Source: Candidatus Obscuribacterales bacterium (GTDB taxonomy: Bacteria > Cyanobacteriota > Vampirovibrionia > Obscuribacterales > Obscuribacteraceae). From it: a DNA stretch of 64,000 nt. The stretch is taken from contig JAGVKB010000097.1 in the NCBI GenBank assembly GCA_020050835.1, positions 1 through 64,000 on the forward strand, given 5' to 3'. The position numbers were made by a program, and so were the translations under genes. Below the pieces are notes generated by a model. It saw only the letters and a list, made by a program, of their open reading frames with translations. It did no database searches and was not told where the DNA came from. Below are positions 45,869 to 55,415 of this stretch, one piece after another. The stretch's first letter is position 1. Each line of letters starts with the position of its first letter.

Positions 45869-46963
45869 ATGAAATTACGCTTGAGAGCCATCGCTACCGC
45901 TTCGATACTGGCTCTGGTCGGACCGGCAAGCGGTGGAGCTTGGGCCGGTGAGCCGGCGGCTGCCACAGCGCAAAACGACCTCCAATTCATGCTGCCTCTA
46001 AACGGCTTCCTCGAGCATGGCAGGAGCGACACGCTCGCGCTCAAGGCACTGCCGGCGACACCACTGACGTTAGTTGACGGCAAGCAGGCAGCCGACGGAC
46101 CGATTATCATCGACAACGACGAGCAGGCCGTGCTTGAAACCATCGAACCGGCTCAATGGCAAGAGATTCCCGACGCCGAAGGAAAGACTCAAATTAACAC
46201 CGGCGCACGCTTTCCAGTCAGCATTTTAAATGAATATACGAGCAAAACCGCCAAGTGCGGAGACCCGATTCAAGCTCGCTTAAAAGTCGATCTCAAAATT
46301 GGAGGCAAGCTGATCGCCAGCAAGGGGACGATCGTCAACGGTCATATCTCCAGCGCCGAACGCGCTCGTGCAATTCTGCATTCCGAATTGTCCGCCAAAC
46401 GCTGGATGCGAGCCAACGGTGCTCTTGGCATTCAGTTTGACGAAATCGTCACTGAATCAGGAGATCACCTGCCTTTGGTAGCGGCACCAGCCCGACAATC
46501 TCGGATCGTGAATAACAGCGGTGAAGGACGAGTGCTTGGCATCAACGATCGCGGTGAGATAGTAACACCGCTGTCGATCCAACTCAAGCATCAGGCTTTA
46601 CACCTGGCAATTCGCGGCGCCGCATCGGCCGGCGGCGTGTTTAGCATGGGTGCCGTCCCGCTCGCCTACGGACTGGTCGGCGCGATCAATCCATCGTTTG
46701 CATTTTTGCATCCGGTCGGCAAGAACGTGCCGCACCGGAGGTTGAAAGGTTTTGCGATGGGCGTGGTCAGCGGATTGCCCGGAGGATTCCTGATTGCCGA
46801 CTCGATGATTCACGGGCAGGAGGCGGTGATTAAACCGGGAGATGAATTCCTGGCCGAGTTCAAGCAGAACTTTACTGGTGAAGCCGGCACGAGCGCAGAG
46901 CTTGTTCCCGGTGCCAGCAAGAAAGTACACGGCGAAGTGGTCAAAGAGAAGTCAGCCAAGTAA
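45869..46963 (+). CDS. Secreted protein with VirB10-like domain, paralogue of 1820-2767
   Basis: ATG 45869 has GGAGG eight to nine bases upstream and starts a signal peptide (MKLRLRAIATASILALVG, cleavage after AWA). The mature protein contains INTGARFPVSILNEYTSKTA, GDPIQARLKVDLKIGGKLIA and SKGTIVNGHISSA. This is the same order of GT-P-I, S.T...GD...AR..., and G(T/S)...G.I elements as in the secreted protein at the left end of the window. A Gly-rich segment and KPGDEFLAEFKQ close the domain. It probably sits in the periplasm; its job is unknown. It is not part of a recognisable secretion cluster. Confidence 0.75.
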   Translation: MKLRLRAIATASILALVGPASGGAWAGEPAAATAQNDLQFMLPLNGFLEHGRSDTLALKALPATPLTLVDGKQAADGPIIIDNDEQAVLETIEPAQWQEIPDAEGKTQINTGARFPVSILNEYTSKTAKCGDPIQARLKVDLKIGGKLIASKGTIVNGHISSAERARAILHSELSAKRWMRANGALGIQFDEIVTESGDHLPLVAAPARQSRIVNNSGEGRVLGINDRGEIVTPLSIQLKHQALHLAIRGAASAGGVFSMGAVPLAYGLVGAINPSFAFLHPVGKNVPHRRLKGFAMGVVSGLPGGFLIADSMIHGQEAVIKPGDEFLAEFKQNFTGEAGTSAELVPGASKKVHGEVVKEKSAK

Positions 46964-46993
46964 GAGGCAATGTCCCCGGCAACATCAGCCTTC

Positions 46994-49900
46994 TTAACGC
47001 GGCAAGACAATCTCGACCGTGATCTCTCGTTCCTCACAAGCCGTCTTAACTTGTCCGCAATGGGCTTCGATTACCTTTAAGGCCACCAGCCAACGCATCC
47101 GGCTGCTGGCTGGTTCTTCCGTCTCAGCATTCAGTTTGGCGGTTCTGGCGACGAATGAATTGAGCATGTTACCGTCAACCTTACATTGATGCGCCAGCAA
47201 GCCAAAGCAGATGGAATCACCAGCGAAGCACTTAACCTCGATCTCCTTCGGCTGGCAAGCGAGCAATTCCCTCAGCACTCCGGACAGCGCCTGGCTCAGC
47301 CGTTCGACGTCAACATTTAGCTGGAGTTTGGCGCTAACACCGGTTATATTTACTAGCTCGGTTTCCTGCCTCAACCGGCTTAAGGCCTCGGTAAACAGGC
47401 AAGCAGCGTCGGTCGCCTCTAATTGCAACTCCAGTTTGCCGGATTCCAGCTTCTCGAGATCCAGTATGTCGTTGACCAGGTCCACTATCCGTTCTGACTC
47501 TTGATTGATCGCCAGAAAGGCCGGGCGCAATCGGTCAGACAGCGCACCATAAACTCCATTTACAGCCAGCAACGACATACCCGATATGCTTGTAATCGGA
47601 GAGCGCAGGTCATGAGTGATGACGGCGATGAACTCCCGTTTCAGACGCTCCAAGTTCTTACGCGTGGTGACATCGTGCGCAACGCAAAAGTAAGTTTTTT
47701 CAGTCGGCGACCAAGAAACAGACCAGAGCAGATCAATCCGCCGGCCATCGACAAAAACGCCTGTTTCAAGCTGGCTGGGTTGGCCAGTCGTTCTGGCTTG
47801 TTCGAGTCCCCGGCGCGCCGCCGAAGCCTCCGGCTCCTCGAGAATATCAAACAACGTCCAGCTGAAAGGCTGCCCGCCCGCCAACCCGAACAACTGGATC
47901 GTAGCCGGATTGTAAGCCACGAGTTGACCGGTCTGGCTTAAAGAGCAGATTACATTGCGAGCATTGTCTAAAAATGCTCTCTCCCTGGTCCGTTGCTCAA
48001 CAATCCTCAAGGCAGTTGCGTGAAAGTCTTGGTCCAGCTGCGCTATCTCGTCCGTTCCGGCCTGTGGGGGCGACACCGGCTTATGCTCGGCAAACTTTCT
48101 ACTGTTTCCGGACAGCGTTTTCAGGCGGCGCACAACATCCCAACTGAAGATAGCTGCCAATCCAAGAGCGGTAGCACAATTGATCACCAGCCCACTCAGC
48201 AGAATCATAGAGAGCTCCGAGCGCATCCGCGCTTGTCGGCTGAGCGCGTCCCGATGCCTCTTTTCCAACAAGGTAAGCAACCGCTCGACCTTTTGCGCCA
48301 TCTTGTCGCTCAAGTCCAGTATCTCACCGGCCGAAGCCCAGCATTCCTTAATCGTCAAGCGTCCCTGCTCAGATAATCCGATAACTCTCCGCACTCCGCC
48401 CACCAGCGGCTTGATGGCTGGCAACGCAGCTTGCGCAACCGATGCAGCCGGTGCATCGCGGCCGGCAACCCGACAAAAATCCTGGGCGGCTTCGCTGACC
48501 ATCGGCAAATGTTGCTCGCATCTTTGAATGGCGCCGGGATCACGCGATATGTAACTGACTGCATAGGCTACGGCAGCCAGATTTAGGACTAATTTCATGG
48601 CCGGCGCTGTCAACTCGCGATCATGTATCTGCCTTCGGACATCGCCTTCCCCCTGCATCAGCAACCCGAGCATCAGCGCGATGAAAGGAAGCTCAAACGC
48701 AAGCGGCACGCCGATCAAGAGTAGCCCCTTCTTACGCATCGACCAGTTCGCCCCAAACGAGACTCTTGTTTCCTTGCGAGCTCTTTCGTTCGGCTCCGGC
48801 GGTGGCTCGGGCACACTTGCAGCCAGCTGACTGCGAGCATCAAGGCCTTCTGACCTGGACTGCAGCGGTACCGATTTGGCGATCGGTAAGCGCAACCAGA
48901 ATGTGCTACCACGCTCCAGCTGTGAATCAACCCCGACTGCACCACCATGTTGCTCAACTATTCGCTTGCAGATAACCAAACCCAATCCAGAGCCAGATCC
49001 TCTGCGGCCATCCTCCCTTTCCACTTGCTGAAAGGGCTGAAACAAGGCGGACAACTTCTCGGCAGGAACGCCCCGTCCTTGATCGACCACCTGAATCAGC
49101 ACCATCGCACCTTCACGTTTGCCGATTAGCTCTACAGTGCTACCCTCCGGCGAGAATTTGATGGCATTCGACAGGAGATTGACCAGCACCCTCGTCAACT
49201 TATGCTGGTCCGCCTGCAATTGGCAATCATCGCCCTGACGCAAAATCGAAATACGTTTCAATTGCGCTGCGGACTCCACATCCCGACAACTTTCCTCAAA
49301 AATTTTGCTCAAACCGCACAGGGAATGCTCCAGCGCCAGATCGGTGCTTTGAAGATGCTCGATCTGCAGAAGATCTCCCACCAACTTGACCAGCCTGAGC
49401 ACAGTGCTTGCAGCGCCAGAGACTCTAACTCTTAAGGCGTCCGAAAGCTCCCCCAATCCGCCCTGGCTGATTGACTCTATTTGTATGGACATTCTCAACA
49501 GCGGCTGTTCGAACTCAGAAACAATCAGCCTGACGAGGTTGCGCTGCGCGTTCTCCAGGGCTTTCTGAGCACTAATGTCGTGCAGAACGCAATACCAGCA
49601 CTTTTGACTCGGCGTCCAGATCGCTGACCATAAGAGGCTTTTATCCAACTGCCGCCGCGTCAGACTATCGGACTCGAAGGAAGCAGCAATGCCGGTTAGA
49701 CGTGCTCTCTCCAGCTCTTCGATCGCCCGTTTTAGTCCTTCTCCGGTTAAAATCGCGGCGATCGGCTCGCCGCTTAGCTCTTCGACTGAAAAGCCGAGCG
49801 TGGTTTGAATCGCCTGATTGATTCTTGCAATCCTCATCTGCTCATTAAGAACACAGATGATGTCGCTGCTATTGTCGAAAAGCGCCTGCTCCCTTTCTGA

Positions 49901-50668
49901 CGCCAGAATGAGCTGGTAATTCATCGCATGAAAAGATCGATCCAGATCGCAGATTTCATCAGCACCCGATAGTGGATTGTTCAGATGTGTCCTCTGCTCG
50001 ATCCGTGAAACATTGTCTCGTACAACTGCTAACGGCGAGAGAAAGTTACGCCGGAAGTACCCAGCAAGCACGAGCGCTGCAGCGAGATTGAGCCCGACTC
50101 CGAGCAATACAACGGCAGCGCTCAATCGATAGACGTTGCTGAGGTAGATCTGTCCGTCTCGAGCCGCCCCGTTGACACTTTCGTAGAATTGAGAGACTAA
50201 CTGTTGAGCTTCGCTAAGCCGCCGGCAGGCGCGGTCCTCAACGGACTGAAGGCGATAGAGATTGGGTAGGGACAGTCCTTGCCGGGTAATCTCGGCGATC
50301 TTATCCAGAGTCGACAAAACAAATCGCTCGGCTTCAATCAATTGTTCGGACAAGAGCAAAGAGTCCTGACCAAGCTCGGGCTGCAAGGACGAGAGGACAT
50401 TTAAGTAGCTGCTCGTGCGAAGCGTCTGCAAATTATAGTGATCGAACTTCTTCTCGTCATACATAGCCCCGTTCAAGCTGTTTACAGCATGCATATTGCT
50501 AAAGAGCAGCCGAGCGCTCAAGATTGCCAGTTGGCGATCGACTGCTCCCTGTGTTTGTTGTCTGTCGGTGAGCATGACAAGAAAGGCCAGCGAGCCGATC
50601 AAGAGAAGCTCGATCGAAAGCGGAGTGAGGACGATGATCAGTCCCTTGTGAAACACCTTGAGCTTCAT
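46994..50668 (-). CDS. Double histidine kinase with complementary degenerate halves
   Basis: ATG 50668 aligns with the start of the neighbouring kinase (TTG 50686 is alternative); the protein has 1224 residues. Half 1: two membrane helices around a sensor, HAMP-like region, PAS domain, then a dimerisation helix where the phospho-acceptor His is replaced (VSEFEQPL for SHELRTPL), and an intact ATPase ([30 protein letters not shown]). Half 2 starts [17 protein letters not shown] and repeats sensor, HAMP and PAS. It keeps a normal acceptor motif [15 protein letters not shown] (His1019), but its ATPase has lost the N, G1 and G2 boxes. ATP bound by half 1 may phosphorylate the His of half 2; that is inference. 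It lies 27 bases after the next kinase. Confidence 0.9.
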   Translation of the reverse strand: MKLKVFHKGLIIVLTPLSIELLLIGSLAFLVMLTDRQQTQGAVDRQLAILSARLLFSNMHAVNSLNGAMYDEKKFDHYNLQTLRTSSYLNVLSSLQPELGQDSLLLSEQLIEAERFVLSTLDKIAEITRQGLSLPNLYRLQSVEDRACRRLSEAQQLVSQFYESVNGAARDGQIYLSNVYRLSAAVVLLGVGLNLAAALVLAGYFRRNFLSPLAVVRDNVSRIEQRTHLNNPLSGADEICDLDRSFHAMNYQLILASEREQALFDNSSDIICVLNEQMRIARINQAIQTTLGFSVEELSGEPIAAILTGEGLKRAIEELERARLTGIAASFESDSLTRRQLDKSLLWSAIWTPSQKCWYCVLHDISAQKALENAQRNLVRLIVSEFEQPLLRMSIQIESISQGGLGELSDALRVRVSGAASTVLRLVKLVGDLLQIEHLQSTDLALEHSLCGLSKIFEESCRDVESAAQLKRISILRQGDDCQLQADQHKLTRVLVNLLSNAIKFSPEGSTVELIGKREGAMVLIQVVDQGRGVPAEKLSALFQPFQQVEREDGRRGSGSGLGLVICKRIVEQHGGAVGVDSQLERGSTFWLRLPIAKSVPLQSRSEGLDARSQLAASVPEPPPEPNERARKETRVSFGANWSMRKKGLLLIGVPLAFELPFIALMLGLLMQGEGDVRRQIHDRELTAPAMKLVLNLAAVAYAVSYISRDPGAIQRCEQHLPMVSEAAQDFCRVAGRDAPAASVAQAALPAIKPLVGGVRRVIGLSEQGRLTIKECWASAGEILDLSDKMAQKVERLLTLLEKRHRDALSRQARMRSELSMILLSGLVINCATALGLAAIFSWDVVRRLKTLSGNSRKFAEHKPVSPPQAGTDEIAQLDQDFHATALRIVEQRTRERAFLDNARNVICSLSQTGQLVAYNPATIQLFGLAGGQPFSWTLFDILEEPEASAARRGLEQARTTGQPSQLETGVFVDGRRIDLLWSVSWSPTEKTYFCVAHDVTTRKNLERLKREFIAVITHDLRSPITSISGMSLLAVNGVYGALSDRLRPAFLAINQESERIVDLVNDILDLEKLESGKLELQLEATDAACLFTEALSRLRQETELVNITGVSAKLQLNVDVERLSQALSGVLRELLACQPKEIEVKCFAGDSICFGLLAHQCKVDGNMLNSFVARTAKLNAETEEPASSRMRWLVALKVIEAHCGQVKTACEEREITVEIVLPR

Positions 50669-50695
50669 ACGCCTGTCTTGTTTCAATTCCTCGTC

Positions 50696-52198
50696 TTACT
50701 TGGGATTCAAATCAGCACTGCCGCTGACGATCGGACTGCCCGCAAGCGGAACCGAAAACCAGAAAGTACTCCCTTTTCCCAGCTCGCTTTCAATGCCAAT
50801 TGACCCACCGTGTCCCTCGACTATCGCTTTACAGATTGCCAAACCGAGTCCGCTTCCTCCCCGCTCGCGAGCATCGGCTTCTTCGACTTGCTGAAAACGA
50901 TCGAAAATTGACTTAAGATGGCTGGCTGGAATTCCTCTGCCGCGATCGGTCACACGCAACTCCACGTATCTTTCCAGCTCTCTGACCGTAATGCTGACCG
51001 AACTGCCTTTCGGCGAAAACTTTATGGCATTAGACAAGATATTGACCAGAACCTGCACGAGTCGTTCGGCATCGGCGCTGATTCTTGCCTCAGTTTGAGC
51101 AGTCTCGACGCTGATACCGGAGCTATCAGCGAGGCTCTCGATTGCTTCTACCGAACGCTCAACGACCGAAGCGACTTCGACGTCCACAAATTGCATCTCG
51201 AGTTTGCCCGCCTCCATTTTTTCGAGATCGAGCAAGGTGTTAATCAGACAAATCAGACGTTCAGCGCTGCTTTCGGCCGCCCTGGTCTTAGCCAGTCCTG
51301 GGTCTGACAGTAAACCGTACGAGCCTTTGGCAATCATGGCCAGAACGAATTGAATGGCTGTCAGCGGCGATCTCAGATCGTGACTGATCATAGCCACGTA
51401 CTCTTGCTTGGCGCGCTCCGCCCGGTCCAGGTCATTTGCCATTTCATGAAAGACTTGATCGAGGCGAGCTATTTCATCTCCACCGCCCACCTGGGGATTT
51501 AGTTGTTGATGTTTCGACAGCCGGGAAGTATTGTCCATCACAACGTTCAAGCGGCTCGTCGTTCCCCGATTGAAGTAGACCGCTAGCCCGACGGCTAACA
51601 TCAAGTTGAGGAAGACACCGGCCAGCAATAGAAATTGAATCTTCTTGCGCATCTCCTCTGCCGTCTCGGGAGCGGAAGCGGCAACTTTCCTGACTCCGTC
51701 GGTAGCCTGGTCGAGCAGAGACTGGGCTTCATGCAAAATCTCCTTCATTTCGGACAGCCCCTTCAACGCTTCGATCATCCTTTTCTGTTCGAACGCCGAA
51801 TTGACTGCTTGATACTTAATCAAGCCTCTTTCAATCTTCCGCTCAAGTCGATAAATCAACTGTTCTTCGCTCGAGTGCCCCTTAACAAGAGCACGAAGCG
51901 TTCTAAACTCTTCTGAGAACTTCTCTTTGACAGCTGTCAGTCTTTCCTCGAACTCTTCTTCCGGCAAGAAAGAGCCCGGCAGTCCAATCTGATTGACCAA
52001 GTCCGCAATCGTGGAGACCAAAAGAACCAGAGAGTTGCTGGCGTGGGCGATTACTTCTCTCGCCCTCGTTTCGCGGACTCGTTCTTGTTCGGACTGCAAG
52101 AGCAGCATCGAGAGTACGGCGACAAAAATCAACTCGAACAGAAGCGGGATGCCGACCAGTATCAAACCTTTTTGGGATAGCGTTAATTTTAGTCGCAT
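50696..52198 (-). CDS. Membrane sensor histidine kinase, intact
   Basis: The 500-residue protein starts [20 protein letters not shown] with a membrane helix, a helical periplasmic sensor of about 150 residues, a second helix ([19 protein letters not shown]) and a HAMP-like linker. The kinase core is complete: [16 protein letters not shown] holds the acceptor His, then [15 protein letters not shown] (N box), VTDRGRGIP (G1) and [20 protein letters not shown] (G2). Its N-terminus and core are clearly homologous to both halves of the downstream double kinase, so the cluster arose by duplication. The response regulator/kinase fusion at 52576-53838 is divergently transcribed and is the obvious partner. 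Confidence 0.95.
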   Translation of the reverse strand: MRLKLTLSQKGLILVGIPLLFELIFVAVLSMLLLQSEQERVRETRAREVIAHASNSLVLLVSTIADLVNQIGLPGSFLPEEEFEERLTAVKEKFSEEFRTLRALVKGHSSEEQLIYRLERKIERGLIKYQAVNSAFEQKRMIEALKGLSEMKEILHEAQSLLDQATDGVRKVAASAPETAEEMRKKIQFLLLAGVFLNLMLAVGLAVYFNRGTTSRLNVVMDNTSRLSKHQQLNPQVGGGDEIARLDQVFHEMANDLDRAERAKQEYVAMISHDLRSPLTAIQFVLAMIAKGSYGLLSDPGLAKTRAAESSAERLICLINTLLDLEKMEAGKLEMQFVDVEVASVVERSVEAIESLADSSGISVETAQTEARISADAERLVQVLVNILSNAIKFSPKGSSVSITVRELERYVELRVTDRGRGIPASHLKSIFDRFQQVEEADARERGGSGLGLAICKAIVEGHGGSIGIESELGKGSTFWFSVPLAGSPIVSGSADLNPK

Positions 52199-52575
52199 GA
52201 TCCACGCCGGAGGCAGACATTAGCTAATTACCCAGCAATAGACAGCCGTTATCCGATTGCAGCTTAACCACACAAAAGATGCCTGCCCTCAAAGTTATCG
52301 CCCCGCTCACACTCTCGACTTTATTATGCGACGCCCGGGAAGGGTCTCTAGCGTCGAACAGCGACTTAATCGAAGCTATCATTCAGAATCCGAACTAACT
52401 ACCGACAATGTTCGCTCAAGAACCGGCTCCCGACAGCCGGGTATGCTGCGTTGCAACTCCGAAGCAAGCGGGTAAGAAAGGACTATTGTTGACCTTGCAT
52501 CAGCCTGGTCGGCAGTGCTTTCATCACAACCAGATCGTCTTCAACATTGGAAGCCGGGAGGTCAAGCTACAAGAA
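52199..52575. other. Divergent intergenic region of the signalling cluster
   Basis: About 375 bases between two divergent signalling genes. An open stretch from ATG 52408 is in frame with the response regulator but lacks coding character. No clear palindrome or promoter pair is seen. Confidence 0.4.
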
Positions 52576-53838
52576 ATGGCAAGAATCCTTACGGCCGATG
52601 ACGATTCGCTTCTGCTTAGCGTGATCGAGGAATGGCTGAGCAGCGAAGGGCACGCCGTTGATGCTGTTTGCAACGGTAACGACTGTCGTGGCAGGCTTCA
52701 GTCAGAGTCTTACGACCTGATAATTCTAGATTGGGATCTGCCGGACGTCACCGGTATCGACTTGCTCAAGAGCTTTCGAGACTCAGGCGGCACCACCCCG
52801 ATCTTAATGTTAACCGGGCGCAGAGATATAGACGACAAGACGCTTGGATTTGACCTGGGAGCTGATGACTATCTGACCAAGCCGTTTCAACCCAAGGAGT
52901 TGTCTTCCCGTGTGAAGGCGCTGCTGAGACGCACGGCAGCGAAAGGTCCCAAAGCGCTGGGCGTAGGCAATGAGCAGCTTTTGAGCGATGGCGGATTGTT
53001 AGGAACCGCCCTTGCTGCCAAGTACGAATTTGTAAGCGTCCTGGGAGAAGGCGCGGCCGGTCTGGTTTACAAAGCCAGGCATCCTCAATTGGAAAAGCTC
53101 CTAGCAATAAAAATGCTGCACTATTACGGGATGAATCCGGAGATATATGCACGATTCGAGCGCGAAGCAGTTTTAGTGAGCCGTTTGAACCATCCGCACA
53201 TCGCAGCAATCTACGACTATGGCGTTACAGAACGCAACCGACCTTTCATGGTAATGGAATATGTCGAAGGCAACGGTCTCGATCAGATTATTCGTCAACG
53301 AGATCATGTGCCATTCAAGGAAGCGCTGAACATGTTCTCGCAGGTATGCGATGCCATGTCTCATGCGCACGAAAGGGGCATTGTCCACCGCGATCTCAAG
53401 CCGAGCAATATCATGATCAACCAGAAAAATTCCCTGGCCAAGGTGCTTGATTTCGGCTGCGGTAAGCTGCGAGATCTCTACGGTGATCAATCCTCCGCCC
53501 TTACTAAGGACGGGCACAGCCTGGGAACACCTTCCTACATGAGCCCGGAGCAAGTGCGCGGAATAGCTGTGGACGAACGTTCCGACATCTATTCATTGGG
53601 TTGTGTGCTCTATGAGGCGATCACCGGATATGTGCTTCATCTCGGTGAGAACCCGGCTCAAACAATGCTGAAACATCTCGAGGAGAGTGTACCGAAACTA
53701 GCCGACATGAATCCAGCGCTGACTATCCCTGTCGAGTTGGAAGAACTGGTAGCAAAAGCGCTCCACAAGGAAGTCGATCAACGATATCAATCGATGTTGG
53801 AATTAAGTAAGGCGATCGACCAGGTCTTGCTCACCTGA
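52576..53838 (+). CDS. Response regulator receiver fused to Ser/Thr protein kinase
   Basis: ATG 52576 begins ARILTADDDSLLLSVIEEWL, a normal receiver start; an extension to 52408 is possible. The receiver (1-120) has the acidic pair DDD, the phosphorylation site in IILDWDLPDVTG and the Lys in YLTKPFQP. The kinase (about 150-420) has GEGAAGLVYKARH (P-loop), LAIKML (Lys), IVHRDLKPSN (catalytic loop), VLDFGCGK (DFG) and YMSPEQVRG. Both modules look active, so a phosphorelay from the histidine kinases could switch a Ser/Thr kinase. It is divergent from the two sensor kinases, which supports a common pathway. No transmembrane helix is present. Confidence 0.95.
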   Translation: MARILTADDDSLLLSVIEEWLSSEGHAVDAVCNGNDCRGRLQSESYDLIILDWDLPDVTGIDLLKSFRDSGGTTPILMLTGRRDIDDKTLGFDLGADDYLTKPFQPKELSSRVKALLRRTAAKGPKALGVGNEQLLSDGGLLGTALAAKYEFVSVLGEGAAGLVYKARHPQLEKLLAIKMLHYYGMNPEIYARFEREAVLVSRLNHPHIAAIYDYGVTERNRPFMVMEYVEGNGLDQIIRQRDHVPFKEALNMFSQVCDAMSHAHERGIVHRDLKPSNIMINQKNSLAKVLDFGCGKLRDLYGDQSSALTKDGHSLGTPSYMSPEQVRGIAVDERSDIYSLGCVLYEAITGYVLHLGENPAQTMLKHLEESVPKLADMNPALTIPVELEELVAKALHKEVDQRYQSMLELSKAIDQVLLT

Positions 53839-53998
53839 GCAATCTTTCCTATTCTGTCATCCTCCAGACGGCACGTGATGGCGAATTCGGGATTAGGCAT
53901 GGCAGATTTGCTCCACGGGTATAACTGAAATGAAGTGAAGCATTGATTGCTCAAGCGGTGATGCAGAACAGTTTTGTGTCAATCAAAGAAGGCGGACC

Positions 53999-54021
53999 GT
54001 GAGACAGTGAGACAGTGAGAC
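53999..54021. repeat. Short 8-bp tandem repeat
   Basis: The unit GTGAGACA is repeated nearly three times (53999-54021), just beyond the stop of the TetR gene. It is a possible slippage site without known function. Confidence 0.6.
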
Positions 54022-54043
54022 TCTCGTCAGTCTAGAAACTGCC

Positions 54044-54652
54044 CTAGCGAGATCTTGTTTGGAGCACGACAGAGAAGATCAACTTACGGAAACTCAATAG
54101 CGGTTCGGTATCCTTTCTGACTTTCGAGCGCATAATGGCTCCTTCGAAAGCCGACAGAAAGAACTCCGCCGCTTCGCGCGGATCGATATCGGTGCAAATT
54201 TCCTCTTTGTCCTTTGCCTCTTGTATCACCAGCGCAAAGGTGCTGCGCCTTCTTTCAATTACTTCTTTCAGGCGGGTCCGAAAGATTTCATTTTGATCGG
54301 CCATCTCCTGACTAAGATTCGCGATCAAACATCCCCGGCTGCATTTACGCTGCTCGGCATTGACAATGGCGTCATCAATATATTTTTTGAGCCGATCGAC
54401 TGCTGTCAATTGTCGATTACCCAATACCTTGTCCAATTGTTCGGCGTACTCTTCGTCGAACGAATTGATAATCTGCAGGCCGAAGTCTTCTTTGCTTTGA
54501 AAGTAATAATAGAAGGATCCTTTCGGAACACCGCACGCGCTAAGGACGTCACTTAATCCGGTGTTGTTGAAACCCTTCTCCATCATTATGTTTATGCCGG
54601 TCTCAATCAGAACGGCTTTGGTGTTTTCTTTTGAAGATGATCTTGGAGACAT
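54044..54652 (-). CDS. TetR-family transcriptional repressor
   Basis: The N-terminal helix-turn-helix is typical: NTKAVLIETGINIMMEKGFN, then TGLSDVLSACGVPKGSFYYY and FQSKEDFGLQII. The C-terminal ligand domain contains KCSRGCLIANLSQE, with the Cys pair seen in NemR/AcuR-like TetR proteins that sense electrophiles. The gene is divergent from the small gene at 54991. TAGAC-N5-GTCTA operators lie in that gene's promoter and a weaker copy lies 10-25 bases upstream of its own start, implying autoregulation. An effector such as an aldehyde or quinone is inference from family resemblance. Confidence 0.93.
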   Translation of the reverse strand: MSPRSSSKENTKAVLIETGINIMMEKGFNNTGLSDVLSACGVPKGSFYYYFQSKEDFGLQIINSFDEEYAEQLDKVLGNRQLTAVDRLKKYIDDAIVNAEQRKCSRGCLIANLSQEMADQNEIFRTRLKEVIERRRSTFALVIQEAKDKEEICTDIDPREAAEFFLSAFEGAIMRSKVRKDTEPLLSFRKLIFSVVLQTRSR

Positions 54653-54662
54653 AAAAAAATAT

Positions 54663-54677
54663 TAGACCAGTCATCTA
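54663..54677. promoter_or_regulatory. Weak TetR operator at the repressor's own start
   Basis: TAGACCAGTCATCTA has the TAGAC-N5-xTCTA form of the two operators at 54930 and 54961, with one half-site mismatch. Its position immediately upstream of the minus-strand ATG suits autorepression. Confidence 0.6.
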
Positions 54678-54745
54678 CAAAAGTCAACAATATGCCATTT
54701 CAGCTTTCCGAATCATTCCTCCCATTAGATAAGGAAGGATTGATT

Positions 54746-54777
54746 CAAAACCTCAACCGATATCGCTTGAGGTTTTG
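54746..54777. other. Perfect 11-bp hairpin between TetR and its target
   Basis: CAAAACCTCAA at 54746-54756 pairs with TTGAGGTTTTG at 54767-54777. It sits in the shared intergenic region (54653-54990), away from both stop codons, so it is not an ordinary gene-end terminator. A short RNA or insulator between divergent promoters is possible. Confidence 0.5.
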
Positions 54778-54919
54778 GAACGGAAACCTGAGGGGACCAA
54801 CCCCGAATCATCTAGCTTCGTAATGGCTAAGCTTTTCAAGCTCAAGAGAGCAAATTGAGAGAGCGCAGAACTTGTCGGAATGATCGCAAAAGATTAGACG
54901 CCTCTAACCGAGAAGCTGG

Positions 54920-54948
54920 TTGACATTACTAGACGGGCGGTCTACTAT
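54920..54948 (+). promoter_or_regulatory. Consensus sigma-70 promoter with operator in the spacer
   Basis: TTGACA at 54920-54925 and TACTAT at 54943-54948 are separated by exactly 17 bases. The first TetR operator overlaps spacer and -10 box, so bound repressor would block RNA polymerase. It drives the gene at 54991. Confidence 0.85.
54930..54944. promoter_or_regulatory. TetR-type operator 1
   Basis: TAGACGGGCGGTCTA, a TAGAC-N5-GTCTA palindrome covering the promoter spacer. Its centre is 31 bases (three helical turns) from operator 2. Confidence 0.85.
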
Positions 54949-54960
54949 TTACCCATCCAC

Positions 54961-54975
54961 TAGACGACCGGTCTA
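54961..54975. promoter_or_regulatory. TetR-type operator 2
   Basis: TAGACGACCGGTCTA, the second and most symmetric copy, lying just after the expected transcription start and before the ribosome site AAAGGA at 54978-54983. Confidence 0.85.
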
Positions 54976-54990
54976 CTAAAGGAAAACGAA

Positions 54991-55347
54991 ATGAGCAGTT
55001 TCCCAATCGCTGTCAAAAGCCCCGAAATGAATGAGTCAGTGCAATTCGAGGTTGATCTCGTCGCTGAGCTAGCCGAATCGGTGATCGACTTTACGTCGAG
55101 ATTATTTTCCAGAACTCAAGACAAACCGCCAGTAGAGCTGACCGAAGCCCATAAACTGGCGCTGGCAAGGAATCCGGAAACACCAGCATCGATGTTGCTG
55201 GATTTGAGCAATGACACAAACAGCGCCGTGCGCAACGAGCTGGTGTTCAATCCACTGGTTCCAGCCACGGTGCTTTTCAAGCTAGCCAGCGACAACGATC
55301 AGTTCATCAGGGCTCAGGCAAGAACACGCATCTCGATGGCTGCCTAA
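54991..55347 (+). CDS. Small leucine-rich-variant (LRV) repeat protein under TetR control
   Basis: The 118-residue protein has an AAAGGA ribosome site. Its second half contains two LRV-type repeats: LARNPETPASMLLDLSND and then VFNPLVPATVLFKLASD, each followed by a VR or IRAQ helix (NP.TP...L..LA.D....VR). Such short helical solenoids bind proteins. The N-terminal 45 residues are acidic and not recognised. It is the only gene behind the two-operator promoter, so it is probably the main target of the TetR repressor, which is unusual since such repressors mostly control enzymes or pumps. Confidence 0.8.
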   Translation: MSSFPIAVKSPEMNESVQFEVDLVAELAESVIDFTSRLFSRTQDKPPVELTEAHKLALARNPETPASMLLDLSNDTNSAVRNELVFNPLVPATVLFKLASDNDQFIRAQARTRISMAA

Positions 55348-55415
55348 CCCAGTCGGGCTGGTGTCGCTGAAAACGGCTTGCTTTGTGTGGTTGTCACGTC
55401 TGCTGAATTGAAATA

